Shown here piece by piece: positions 53,059 to 63,432 of a DNA stretch of 64,000 nucleotides (within the stretch, counting starts at the first letter, position 1; every line of letters starts with the position of its first letter). The translations under genes and the position numbers were made by a program. Origin of the DNA: Hawksworthiomyces lignivorus (Eukaryota; Ascomycota; Sordariomycetes; Ophiostomatales; Ophiostomataceae); assembly GCA_002917075.1 (NCBI GenBank), contig NTMA01000007.1, positions 62,001 through 126,000 on the forward strand. The letters are read 5' to 3'. The notes beneath the pieces were generated by a model that made no database searches, was not told the origin of the DNA, and worked only from the letters and a program-made list of their open reading frames with translations.

Positions 53059-54928
53059 TCACGCTTCTTCCTCTTTTGCGTTGTGCTCTTCTTCCTTGGC
53101 GGTCGCGTCTGCGGCGCCGCCCATCGCAGCCAGAGTGCGCGCCATGATCGTCGCCGATTTTGCCGCAGCCGCCGATGAGAGTTCTTCCGCCGCGGCCGCC
53201 GCGTCCTCCGCGGCGGTCCCGCGCGGGCTAGCGAGCGGGCTGGCCAGCGGGCTCGTGAGGCTGCCGCCGATGCTGCCGTTGATGCTCTCGGACCGCCCGT
53301 GGCCTAGCAGGCCGCTGCGGCCGCTGCGGCCGCTGCGCACGCTGGCGCCGTCGCCGGCCGCCGCGGTGGCGCTGCCGCTGCCGCCGAGGCTCTGGCGCGC
53401 GTAGAAGCTGTTGCGCTCGCCGCCTAGGATGCCCGTGGCGCTGTAGATGCTGGAGCGCTCGGCGGTGCCGCTGGCGTTGGCGGCAGCGACGGCAGCAGCA
53501 GCGGCGACGAGGCCGCCGGCGCTGGCCACGCTCATGCGGCTGCTGGTCGTATGCAGGGGCACGCCAGGGGTGGTGGGCACGCTGCCGCTGGACGGCAGGT
53601 TGGCGCCGTTGCTCCCGCCGCCCGGCATGGCGCCGGCGGAGCTGCCGGCGCCCCATTCCATGTTGGCCGACAGCACCGACAGCGGCAGGCTCTCGCGGCT
53701 GCCGCCAAACAGCGACGAGGGCGCCAGGGCGCGCACGGAGGCGTCGGTGTCGAGGGAGCGGCGGCGGCGGCGCTTGCTGGACGAGGCCAGCGTCAGGATG
53801 GACGCGTTGTCCGTCAGCAGGTTGTTGGCTGTGGCCGTCGAGTACGTCGTGGGGTGGCCGCCGGGGCCCGACGCCGGCATGGTCAGGTGCTGCGGGATGG
53901 CCGACGCCGGCGTGCTGGGGAACGGCTGGTGGAAGTGGATCGTCTGCGTGCCGTTGCTCTGCTGCGACGCCTGGTGGTGGTGGCCGTGGCCGTGGCCGTG
54001 GCCGTGGTGCCCGTTGCTGAGGCTGCTTGCCTGCGGGTTGAAGCCCGCAATGTGGCTAAACGTGATGCCCACGCCGCTGGTGCCGCCAATACTCGCTGCC
54101 CCGCCGCCGCCGCCGCCGATGCTCGCTGCGCCCCCTCCTCCCGCCACCCCCATTAGCCCGCCCGGCGCCAGCGACTGGATCGTCGTCAGCGTCGTCGTCA
54201 GCGACCGCACCGACGGCGCCGGCGACGAGAACGTGCTGTCGCCGCCGCGCCGCGACCCCGGCCCGCCGTTGAGCGTGCGGCTCGTCGTGCCTGTCATGGT
54301 CGACGCCGCCCCGTTGGACGGCGCCAGCATCGACTGCGGCGCGTCGTGGTCCGTCGATACCGTCGGCGCCATCGACCGCGTGCCCGCCGTCGCCGGCGCC
54401 CGCCCGCCGTCGCTGTCGCCCGACGCTAGCGAGCTGCTGCTGTTGCGCCGCCGGCTGCTGCGCCGCCCTAGTGACAGCGAGCTCGATGTCAGCACGCTCT
54501 GCGACACAAACGACGGCTGGCTGTGGTTGCGCCCCGAGTTGTGGTGGTGGTGCGCGTGCCGCCCCTGGTGGTGGCTGCTGCTGTGCGGGTAGTAGCTGCT
54601 GCCACCGTCTATCGCTTCGTCGTAGCTGTCGTTGAACCGGTTCGGGTTGTTGATCACGCCGATGCGCCCTGACAGTGGGTACGGGTTGTTGTTCTTGGAC
54701 GCGCGCTTCTTGGTCATCTGCGCCAGGTGCCGCTTGGGGTGGCCGTCGCCCGAAGCCCCGCCCTTGAAGTGCGTGAGCTTCTTGACCCACGTCGTGAACG
54801 GCCGCCGACGAGCCGCCCGGCCGGGGTCTGGCAAGCGATGGTGGTTAGCATGGAAAAGAATGTACAGAGTGGCGATATCGCGTGGTAGACGGGTGCTTTC
54901 TACCTGGTGTGGTTTCTGTCATAGCCAT
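53059..54928 (-). CDS. Ser/Gly/His-rich low-complexity fungal protein
   Basis: Two exons, 54928-54904 and 54827-53059, in phase (597 aa from MAMTETTP). A start two codons later is also possible. The N-terminus MTETTPDPGRAARRRPFTTWVKKLTHFK and the next basic block KKRASKNNNPYPLSGRIGVINNPNRFNDSYD are well ordered. The rest is low complexity: poly-His/HG repeats, Ser-runs (SRRRNSSSS), Gly-rich (GGGGAASIGG), and Ala-rich near the C-terminus. I recall similar Sordariomycete proteins carrying the database label calcium-modulated cation channel polycystin, but no transmembrane channel domain is visible here. I would not use that name. The function is unknown. The small 25-nt first exon is easily missed. 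Confidence 0.78.
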
Positions 54929-55728
54929 CCGCCCCTATCAAGCCTCCGATTTGGAAAGATAAATAGCGTTAAAGGGTATTGTGGACAAAGTAAGAGAAAA
55001 TGGCAAGGGAGCCGCAGCTATCGCGGGAGATGATGTGGAAAAGAGAAGAGGATGCAGTGAGATCTTCGGAATCGTTCGAGAAGGCGGGCAACTGGCGTAG
55101 CGGGTCTATGGAGTGGTATTTACCACGGTCGTCGTCTATTACCAGTGCGAGGTGAGCTATCTGTATCAGCGCGTACGTGTGCGGTTTTGTGGCTGCGTTT
55201 CGCCTAAGCGGACAGAGAAAGGTAACTGGAATGTCGATCGAACACAGGGTCTCGCCGGATTGCGTGCATAAGATAGGGAGAGGGGGAGGAGAGAGACAGA
55301 AGACAACAAGGAATCCAGTAGACAATAAAAAGTAGACTTGGGGTTGGTTCAGCCTAAAATGGGTCACAAATAGAAAAAAAGAAAAGCTGTGGGGGAATAT
55401 ATTAAACGAATGAATGATCGTGTTTTCGCCATATGGAGAGGCCGTTGACTGACGACTCTCGAGCCGATAGACGTCAACTTGGCAGAAGGCTGTGGGAGGC
55501 CGTGGAGTGGTTAGTCATCATGGAGTCTGCACGTGACATTTTATTTCATTTATTTACATTCAACGGTTTTCGTTACAAATGCTCTCCTGACCTCTCCACG
55601 TAATACATACGCTTAGGATCTCATAGGCAGACAGTCTGTATTCCTGTCTGCACCTTCGTCTGCATTCTCAGCCGAGACCTGGACCATACTACGTCCTGAT
55701 TTCTGACTCAAAATGTGAATCGCGCAGC
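54929..55728. promoter_or_regulatory. Bidirectional promoter of Ser/Gly-rich and MLH3 genes
   Basis: 800 bp between divergent starts. No specific site stands out. Open frames in it have no motifs. Confidence 0.45.
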
Positions 55729-58266
55729 ATGCCCATCCGACGACTGCCAGGGGACGCCGTTGTGCAGATCAAGTCGTCCATCACCATTTCATCACTCAAC
55801 ACCGCTGTCTTGGGTCTTTTGCGGAACTCTCTCGATGCACGAGCAACTCGCGTGACCATTACGGTCGACTACACGCGCGGTGGCTGTGTGGTAGAAGACG
55901 ATGGCCTAGGCATTGCACAGAATGAGTTCCTGCCTGAAGGAGGCCTTGGAAAGCTTCACTGTAAGACCATATGTCTCATAGCACAAGCTGCGCGCACTGG
56001 TTTCTTTTGCTGATTACAATAGACTCGTCCAAATACCCACGTGTAGCCGGCGTTCATGGCTGGCGGGGTACGTTTTTGGCGTCTGTCTCCGCGCTGTCGC
56101 TGCTCACAGTAGTCTCCCGCTGCCAGGATCGAAGCGACCAGCATGCGCTTACCATCCACAACGCCCATGTTCTGCGGCGGTACACGCCCGCTCTTCCCGA
56201 GCAGTGCATAGAGGCAGCATTCCCCCACGGGACGCGCGTCACGGTGCGTGACCTGTTTGGTTGCATGCCAGTGCGGGCCCGCTTGCGGCCCACGTCTGAT
56301 TCATCACCGGCTGCGAGCCGGGACTGGGATGAACTGGTACGGTCAGTCACGGCACTTCTTCTCGCGTGGCCCAACGATGTGGTCATCACCGTCCATGACG
56401 AGAAGAATAGTGCACGGCGCTGCACTCTGCGCTGGGAGGGGAGTAACGGCACTCCCAGCAACAGCGTGCTGCGCACGGCACAGCTCTTTGCCCAGGCGGG
56501 TTTCTGTGAATCGGCCGACACCAAACCGTGGGTACATGTGGGTGCCTCGGTTCCCGGAGTTTCTGTGAGCGGCTACGTCTGTCTGACGCCGTCGGCTTCG
56601 AAGCGTGCCCAGCTGATTCACATTGGTGTTGAGCCTCTCGTTGAGGAGCACCACGCGGATATGCTTTACGACGAGATCAATCGGCTCTTCGTCGACTCTG
56701 ATTTTGGAGCAGACGATGTAGATGGCGCCGCCGAGTCTCGGAAGAGAGGGCCACTCGATGCATATGTTCGACGACAGAAGGTGCGGAAAGCCGTCGACCA
56801 GTGGCCGATGTACAGTATTGGTATTCATCTAGATATGCCGACAAGTGTGGACATCCACGATGCCTTGGATGATCGGAGACAGCACCTAGCTGTAATTATG
56901 GGCCTTGTTCGAACAATGTTTGTCGAATTCTTGAAGAAGCACGGATTCTATACAGAACCCGCAACGCCATACGAATCTCTCAAGCGAGCTACCACAGACG
57001 ATGCCTCCGAAGACAGCCGGAACGAATGCCAGGAGCTCTTCCCCATTGCAAGCAGCTCATCAGGAACTTCACCCACAAAGAAGCAAAAGACAAAATTGGT
57101 GGAGCGACCGCGCAGTGCTGCTAACAAACCAGCTTCCCAAAAATTGCCGGACCAGGCCACCCGGAATCTTCCATTTTCGGCCTGGGCACGGACAAAGAGT
57201 ACTCGACCAGCAAGCCCAGTGACGAAGTCAATCAGCCCAGAGGCAGAAGAAGTGAACGGGCCGTTGTCGGAGCTTGGAACTGAAGAAACAAGCCGGTATT
57301 TCTCCAGCAAAAACCTGGACAGTAAAGGTGACGCCGGAGACTGCATCACGGAACACCGAACTACCAGCATGGAGGAATGGGATGAAAACTTGTTCTCCAG
57401 CGGAGAGATGCGCATTTCACGGGCCAGCTTGGAAGTCGCCAAGGTGATTGGCCAGGTTGACCAAAAGTTCATTCTTTTGAGGGCGCCGGTGTTCAACAGC
57501 GTGGACTCTGAATCGAATGAAAAATCAGAATCGGATGCTATCCTTATTCTTGTGGACCAGCACGCGGCAGACGAGCGCTGTCTTGTCGAGGCAGCACTTC
57601 GGGATTATTTCACGACTGAAGTAGGATCTGTGCCAACAGAGAGGCGAGCTGTGGCGAAAACAATTGTCTTGGAGAATCCACTACAGTTTGATTTGGATGC
57701 TACTGAACGTCCACTGCTGATTCGGTGTCGTGAATACTTCCAGCACTGGGGCATATCGTATGATGTGCTACCTGATCCAGCCCTAGCTACTCCAGACAGC
57801 TCTGGACAGAGGGTGCTATTGCGTGTACTGTCGCTTCCAGCTGCAATTGCAGAACGATGCCGACAGAAACCGAAACTCGTTGCCGACTTAATACGAACGG
57901 AGATATGGGAACGCAAAGCATCGGAAGCAGTGCCTCCGCCCGATGGAGAGCGGGTGGACAAAGACAGATCATGGGTTTCTCGATTTCACGGATGTCCTCG
58001 TGGCATTATAGATTTGCTCAACTCAAAAGCCTGCCGTAGTAAGTCTGAATCGCTCTTTGTTTCTTTGATTCTAGCTATTCATTAACAACTTTCAAGGTGC
58101 TATCAAATTCAACGACCCGTTATCCCACGACGAGTGTATTGATTTGCTCCAGAGGCTGCTATGTTGTTCATTTCCATTCCAATGCGCGCACGGGAGACCA
58201 TCCATGGTCCCGTTGCTGCATCTTGCTAGGAGCCAGTTTTCAGAGGACTCGCCTGCTTGGGACTAA
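55729..58266 (+). CDS. MLH3: MLH3 DNA mismatch repair endonuclease subunit
   Basis: Three exons: 55729-55960, 56023-58038 and 58097-58266, in phase (805 aa). The GHKL ATPase core has [13 protein letters not shown] and GGLGKLHYSSKY, then [16 protein letters not shown]. The C-terminal endonuclease domain carries [12 protein letters not shown] (DQHA-x2-E-x4-E), ACRSAIKFND across intron 2, and QCAHGRPS. This set identifies MLH3 rather than PMS1 or MLH1. MLH3 pairs with MLH1 and nicks DNA in meiotic crossover resolution and some mismatch repair. At the position where MutL has the ATPase Glu (KELVENS) this protein reads LGLLRNS. Residues about 370-470 form a disordered linker. It is convergent with the aldehyde dehydrogenase gene (100 bp between stops). 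Confidence 0.92.
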
Positions 58267-58366
58267 CAATGTTCAAATTCGTACATGACCAGTTCTTTCA
58301 CCAATTTTTTTCATAGAAACATATGAAACCGTTATGCACATTATTCATTTATGCCTATTATTTAAG

Positions 58367-59958
58367 CTAGTAATGATCTTCGATAGCCAGTGTGCCTGTC
58401 TTCGTGATGAGGAATTCGTTAATGGCTACGTCTTTGCCACTCTCTTTCCCATAGCCGCTCTCCTTCATACCACCAAAGGGAGCTTCCGCTGCAGAGCTGT
58501 TACCAGCATTCTAGATAAAATGTTAGCACTGCAGGCCTGTAATGGTTCCGTCTGGGTTGAGAGGGTTAGCAACGTAGGTAGGAAGATGCTTACCAATCCA
58601 ATCATGCCGGCTTCGAGATTTTCAAACATCCGCCATAACCGATCAATGTTCTTAGTGAAAACGTAGCTAGCCAGGCCCATGCTCGTATCGTTGGCTCTCT
58701 TCACAACCTCTTCTTCGGTGTCAAATGTGAGTATGCCCAAGATGGGGCTGAAAACTTCCTCTTGATTCATAGTCATATTGTCTGTCAACCCGGACAGGAC
58801 GGTAGGCGACATGAAGTACCCATCTCCCCCCTCCCGTTTTCCTGTTCCGAGCACCACCTTGGCACCCTTTGCGACAGCGTCTTTGTACAGTTCTTCCGCC
58901 TTGTCTAAACCCCTGGGCGTGGTCACAGGGCCGAGGGTCGAGCCCTCGACCATTCCGTGGGCCATCTTGAGCTGTGCAGTCTTCTCTGTGAGAGCCTTGA
59001 CGAAGGCGTCGTAGATGCCCCGCTGCACGTACACCCGGTTGGCGGAGACGCACGCCTGGCCCGCGTGGCGCCACTTGAGCGCCATCAGCTGGCCGAGCGC
59101 CTGGTCTAGGCTGGCGTCGTCGAAGATGATGAAGGGACAGTTGCCGCCGAGCTCGAGCGTCATCTTCTTGAGCCCGCGCGCGCACAAGCCGGCGATGATC
59201 TTGCCGACCCGCGTGCTGCCCGTGAAGCTGACCTTCTTGGTCAGCGGGTGCAGGCACAGCGCCTCCGCTACGGCCGGCGTGTTCTCGAGGCTAGTGCTCA
59301 GCACGTTGAGAACACCCGGCGGGAAGCCGGCCTGCGCAGCCAGGTGCGCGAGGCAAAAGGCCGTCACCGGCGTCTCGGGCGACGTCTTGACCACCATGGT
59401 GCAGCCGGCGGCCAGCGCCGCGCTGGCCTTGCGCAGGACCAGCGCCACGGGAAAGTTCCACGGCACCAGCGCCACCGCCGTGCCGATTGGCTGCTTGATG
59501 ACCAGGCCGCGGCGGCCCGGGATGGCCGAGGTCAGCGTCACGCCCTCGACGCGGTCCGCCTCGCCCGTGAACCACCACGTGAATGAGGTGGCGTAGTCGA
59601 TCTCGCCGTACGCCTCCGTCAGCGGCTTGCCCGTCTCGTGCACGAGGATCGTGGCGAGATCGCTGCGCGCAGCCACGATAAGTGCGTGCCATCGAGACAG
59701 TGTCAGCGCCCGCTTCCGCGGCGTCCATTTGGAGTAGGTCTGGAAAGCTGCGTGGGCCGTGGCCACGGCCTGGTCGACGTCATCAGCGACGCTGTCGGGG
59801 CACGAGGCCCATGGCTTGCCGGTGCCCGGATCAACGACATCGAAGCGCTTGTTTGACACAGATGACGTCCATGAGCCGTTCACATAGTTGTCCAGGTGGA
59901 GAAGATCGGGGTTGGAGAGAGTGAAAGGAAGCTTGTGGTGGTCGCTTGCCGCCGCCAT
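58367..59958 (-). CDS. Aldehyde dehydrogenase, succinate-semialdehyde dehydrogenase type
   Basis: Two exons, 59958-58594 and 58510-58367, in phase (502 aa). The nucleotide site includes VALVPWNFP and VKTSPETP; FTGSTRVGK follows. The catalytic Glu is in LELGGNCPF and the Cys in GQACVSANR. The C-terminus recovered by splicing is FGGMKESGYGKESGK and then NEFLITKTGTLAIEDHY. The SFTWWFTGEADRVEG and PFGGMKESG patterns fit the SSADH/glutarate-semialdehyde subfamily (NAD(P)-dependent oxidation of a small aldehyde to an acid). No mitochondrial presequence is obvious. It is divergent from the sugar porter at 60772. It lies 31 kb from the sugar-acid cluster, so a role in oxidising lactaldehyde there is only a possibility. 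Confidence 0.9.
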
Positions 59959-60771
59959 TTTTGTCTTCTGCGCTGCTTGTTGTATGCTTGGCGGTCGACC
60001 CGAGAAAAGTACAGGAAAAATCAATGTGGTCAGACGGCACACTCAGGAGGTCTATTTCGTTCGTCCGCACTGGCTTATCATCATATCCCCCGCACTGAAA
60101 ACAGCAGATGAAATGGGATGCTATGCCATGCCAGTACTTTTATGCAGGTTGCATCCCAAAATCTTCTCCACACCAGCAAGCCACCATGCTAGTGTAGACG
60201 TCGACACATCGCTATGACCTAGGCTACCCTAGTCTAGTACAGTGAGTGGCACACCCCGAATGAAAGTGGCACACTCCGTAAAGTGGCACCCTGCCACCCC
60301 TCTCACGAAATCATTGAGCCTGCCTATAGTATGGGACGACGAAGACTTAAAAACTAGAGCTGAGGAGGGCTGGGATACTCTAAAACAGTCTACTATTAAC
60401 AACTGGGTTGATGAGATTCCTACAATTTTAAAGCAGGTAGCTGATTCAGATCAATTAGCTGGTAGAATGTTAGGATATTAGTTAGAAATAGAAGGAGTGA
60501 AAAAGGTGTGGGTGGATTATAGAGGCTTAATGATTTCGTGAGGGTGGTGCCTGCCTAGGATTCATCGATCAGCTGGAAAGTTTATTCAATGTTTATTGCC
60601 CAAAACGGTTTCCGGGGTAAAGCTCTAATAATATTGTGGGGTGCATGATTGGCCATCGTGAGTTTGACGAAGAGGTTATATATCTTTGTCCCTGTGACCT
60701 CCAGCCTTCCTTCGAGGTCTTATCGACAGAAGCGTTGACCCATAGACAACTTACGAATCTCTACCGTCAAG
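59959..60771. promoter_or_regulatory. Shared promoter invaded by mariner-like relic
   Basis: 813 bp between divergent starts of the aldehyde dehydrogenase and sugar porter genes. The centre (60240-60481) holds a transposon remnant, listed separately. The remainder shows no clear regulatory palindrome. Confidence 0.5.
60240..60481 (+). mobile_element. Tc1/mariner-like relic with terminal repeat and transposase tail
   Basis: A TA dinucleotide (60238-60239) is followed by CAGTGAGTGGCAC, a Tc1/mariner-like end. The unit AGTGGCAC repeats at 60245, 60265 and 60282. The continuous frame then encodes WDTLKQSTINNWVDEIPTILKQVADSDQLAGRMLGY, which resembles the last part of DDE transposases of this superfamily. 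No catalytic DDE residues and no matching opposite end were found, so it is a deletion remnant, inactive. Confidence 0.6.
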
Positions 60772-62718
60772 ATGTCGTCGCAGTCATCTAACAATGCTCA
60801 TTCCACAGCTGTGTCCCACCGGACAAATCACTACAACCGGCTGGTAACGATCGCAGTCGCCTTTGGATCAGTTGTGAGTAGACATTTAGGGAGACAGTGT
60901 AAAATAATGCTCCTCCGAAACTAACGCCTGTGTTCCAGACGTACGGCTACTGCTCGTCTATTATCGGTAGCACCATCGGGCAGCCAGGATGGTACGAATA
61001 CTTTAACCTCCCGACGGCTGGAGAGGAAGGATACAGCACTACAACCACGGAGGCTATTTCCACGGCCAATGGTCTCTATAGCGCCGGTGGAGCCATTGGG
61101 AGTCTCTTCGTTATGTGGGCCGCAACTGCTCTTGGGCGAAAGCGGTGCATCCAGATCGGAGCCGCCTTGGCACTGCTTGGAGGTGCACTGCAAGGCGGCG
61201 CTGCAAACCTGGCGTAAGTCCGAACACTCAAAATGCCAAAAAGCAAAAGTTTTTTGCAGTGAGCTAAATTCGAGTGCCCATATATGCAGAATGTTCCATG
61301 TGGGTCGTGTGTTCTGCGGTCTCGGCATCGGCCTGCTCGTCACAGTCTGCCCCATGTACATGAGCGAGCTAGCGCCACCTCAAAACCGCGGATGGCTCGT
61401 CGGACACCACGCTATCTTCCTCGTGTTCGGATACATGCTCAGCAGCTGGCTCGGCTATGCGTGTTATTTTGCTACTAACGTTAATTCGTCGTTCGCTTGG
61501 CGATTCCCCTTGTGCATGCAATGCCTGGCACCTCTGGTTCTCCTAATAACATCCATTTGGATTCCCAAATCGCCGAGATGGCTGCTGCAGAAGGGATTGA
61601 CCGAAGAGGCATGGGAAGTGCTGAAGACGTTGAGAAAGTCGCCCGACGATCCAAATGACCTGACGGCGCGCGAGGAGCTGTATCAAGCAAAGATGCAGAT
61701 CGCCCTGGACGCCGCAAAGCTGAAGGCGATTGGCTGCACACCATGGACCGCAGTGATCAAGAAAAGCAGCTACCGGAAGAGAATGGCTATCGGGTTTCTA
61801 ACACAATGGGGCGCCGAGTTCGCCGGTGTGCTTGTTATCGTGAGTGGATATTCTTACCAACACAACACAAAATCAGCTCTGAAGCTAACTGATTTCAGAA
61901 CAACTATGCCGTCCTCTTGTACAACAATCTTGGCCAGACTGGTGCCATGCCTCTGCTTCTCTCTGCTTTGTGGTTGACCACTGCTGGTAAGCACGGAGCC
62001 TGCCATATTAACATTGTTACAATATAGTAATAGTGCTAACATTCACTCTTTAGGTCTCATCTACAACCCTCTGGGTGCTTGGCTTCATGACAGGGTCAAC
62101 TCTAGAAGGTGGATGTTCATCACTGGCCTGATTGGTTGCTTGGTAACGACAAGTGGTCTGGCTGGTTGTATTGCAAGATATTCTGGAACAGACAACAAAG
62201 GAGGAAACGCAGCAGGTGTCTTCTTCGTGTTTCTCTACCTAACTTTCCAAGGGTATGGATTTCTTCCCAAGTTTTTCGTGGAAACACGCACATTCTAACA
62301 TTCTTTCTTTAGTACGTGCTGTGATACCACTATGTACACATATGTATCGGAGATCTTCCCGACAGAGATCCGGCCGATTGGTATGGGATTTTCGCTTTTT
62401 GGTCAATTTGCGGCTACTCTGATTCTGCTTCAGACTGCCCCCATTGGCTTTGTCACAATTGGCTGGAAGTACTATCTTATCATCATCGTGTGGTGCATTT
62501 TCTTCATTCCTGTCGTCTACCTCTTCTTTCCCGAGACAGCACGCCTGTCTCTGGAAGAAGTGTCTGCAAGATTTGGAGATGATGTTGCTGTTCACATTAA
62601 TGATGTGTCGGAGGAACAACGCCGGGAACTGGATGATTTCCTCAAAGCAACAGACGTCGTACACTTGGAGGGAAATGGAGAAAAAGCTGCCCCTGCCAAT
62701 GTGACCGAAGTTGTATGA
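60772..62718 (+). CDS. MFS sugar porter (lactose permease/hexose type)
   Basis: Six exons: 60772-60873, 60939-61213, 61290-61839, 61899-61986, 62054-62252 and 62313-62718, all in phase (539 aa). Sugar-porter signatures: TALGRKRCIQIG after TM2, GRVFCGLGIGLLVTVCPMYMSELAPPQNRG, IPKSPRWLLQKG after TM6, HDRVNSRRWMFITG, YTYVSEIFPTEIRPIGMG and FFPETARLSLEEVSARFGDD at the C-terminus. Plasma-membrane proton symport of a sugar is expected. It resembles the lactose/hexose porter groups of fungi more than the MAL group represented at 24009. It is divergent from the aldehyde dehydrogenase and followed by a cyclase-family gene, which may form a second small metabolic group. Confidence 0.9.
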
Positions 62719-63432
62719 GCTAGCAGTCAGCAAACTTCAGGAGATTGTAGTTAATAGGCCATAGAAAAATCCACATGTTGAGGAGCTAAGACATCTTAAT
62801 TTGCTTTATGAGCCCATATACTTAGCAGTTGCACATGTTGAATATTGTGACATCCCAGAGAACGCTACATAGGTCCAAGATTCTGCACGAGCCTGATGAG
62901 ATTCGGCTTGATCTGCATAAAAGAAAATCGACCCGACTGTGATTATTAACCACAAATTCCTAAAATATGTCATGATATGAGTCGTGGTGTTCATTTCACT
63001 CATATTTCTATGGTCACAGGCACTCCACAATGCAATTTCATTTGTGGAGCGTGTTAATGTCGGTAGATGCCGACGGCTTCTCCTCACAGAAATACATAAC
63101 CTCGATGTAGCGGAACTGCCCACACCAGAAGATGTCTTTGTGGAGAAATGGAGCTAAAAAAGCAATGAGACAAGCTAGTACAGTGGCACACTCCGATGCA
63201 CACGAGGTCATGGCGGGTCAGTGGAGCAGTCTCTTTAGCGGGGAATGAAAAAAGTTCACTTAGGCGTTCGGCACATGCTCCATCAGAGTAGACCATATAT
63301 CGTAAAACGTGGAGTGTGTCTGATAAAGAAAGACCTGGTATGCTGTCCCCAGATGCTGCATCCCTAGATACATAAGCCGGCGAAAGCCTAAGAGATCCGC
63401 TAGGTCCGGCGTGCACGAATACATAAGCGGAA
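62719..63432. other. Intergenic region
   Basis: 714 bp between the sugar porter and the cyclase-family gene. It holds a transposon-end-like copy at 63181-63195, listed separately. No gene seen on either strand. Confidence 0.5.
63181..63195. repeat. Transposon-end-like repeat copy B
   Basis: CAGTGGCACACTCCG directly behind a TA (63179-63180). The 11-mer CTAGTACAGTG (63175-63185) is identical to 60234-60244, and AGTGGCACACTCCG is identical to 60265-60278. It has the same orientation as the relic at 60240, so the two are not the two ends of one element. Confidence 0.55.

Noticed and set aside
53447..54592. 381-codon plus-strand open frame
   Set aside because: Antisense to the repeat-rich Ser/Gly gene; the sequence is only low-complexity Pro/Leu/Trp mirrors.
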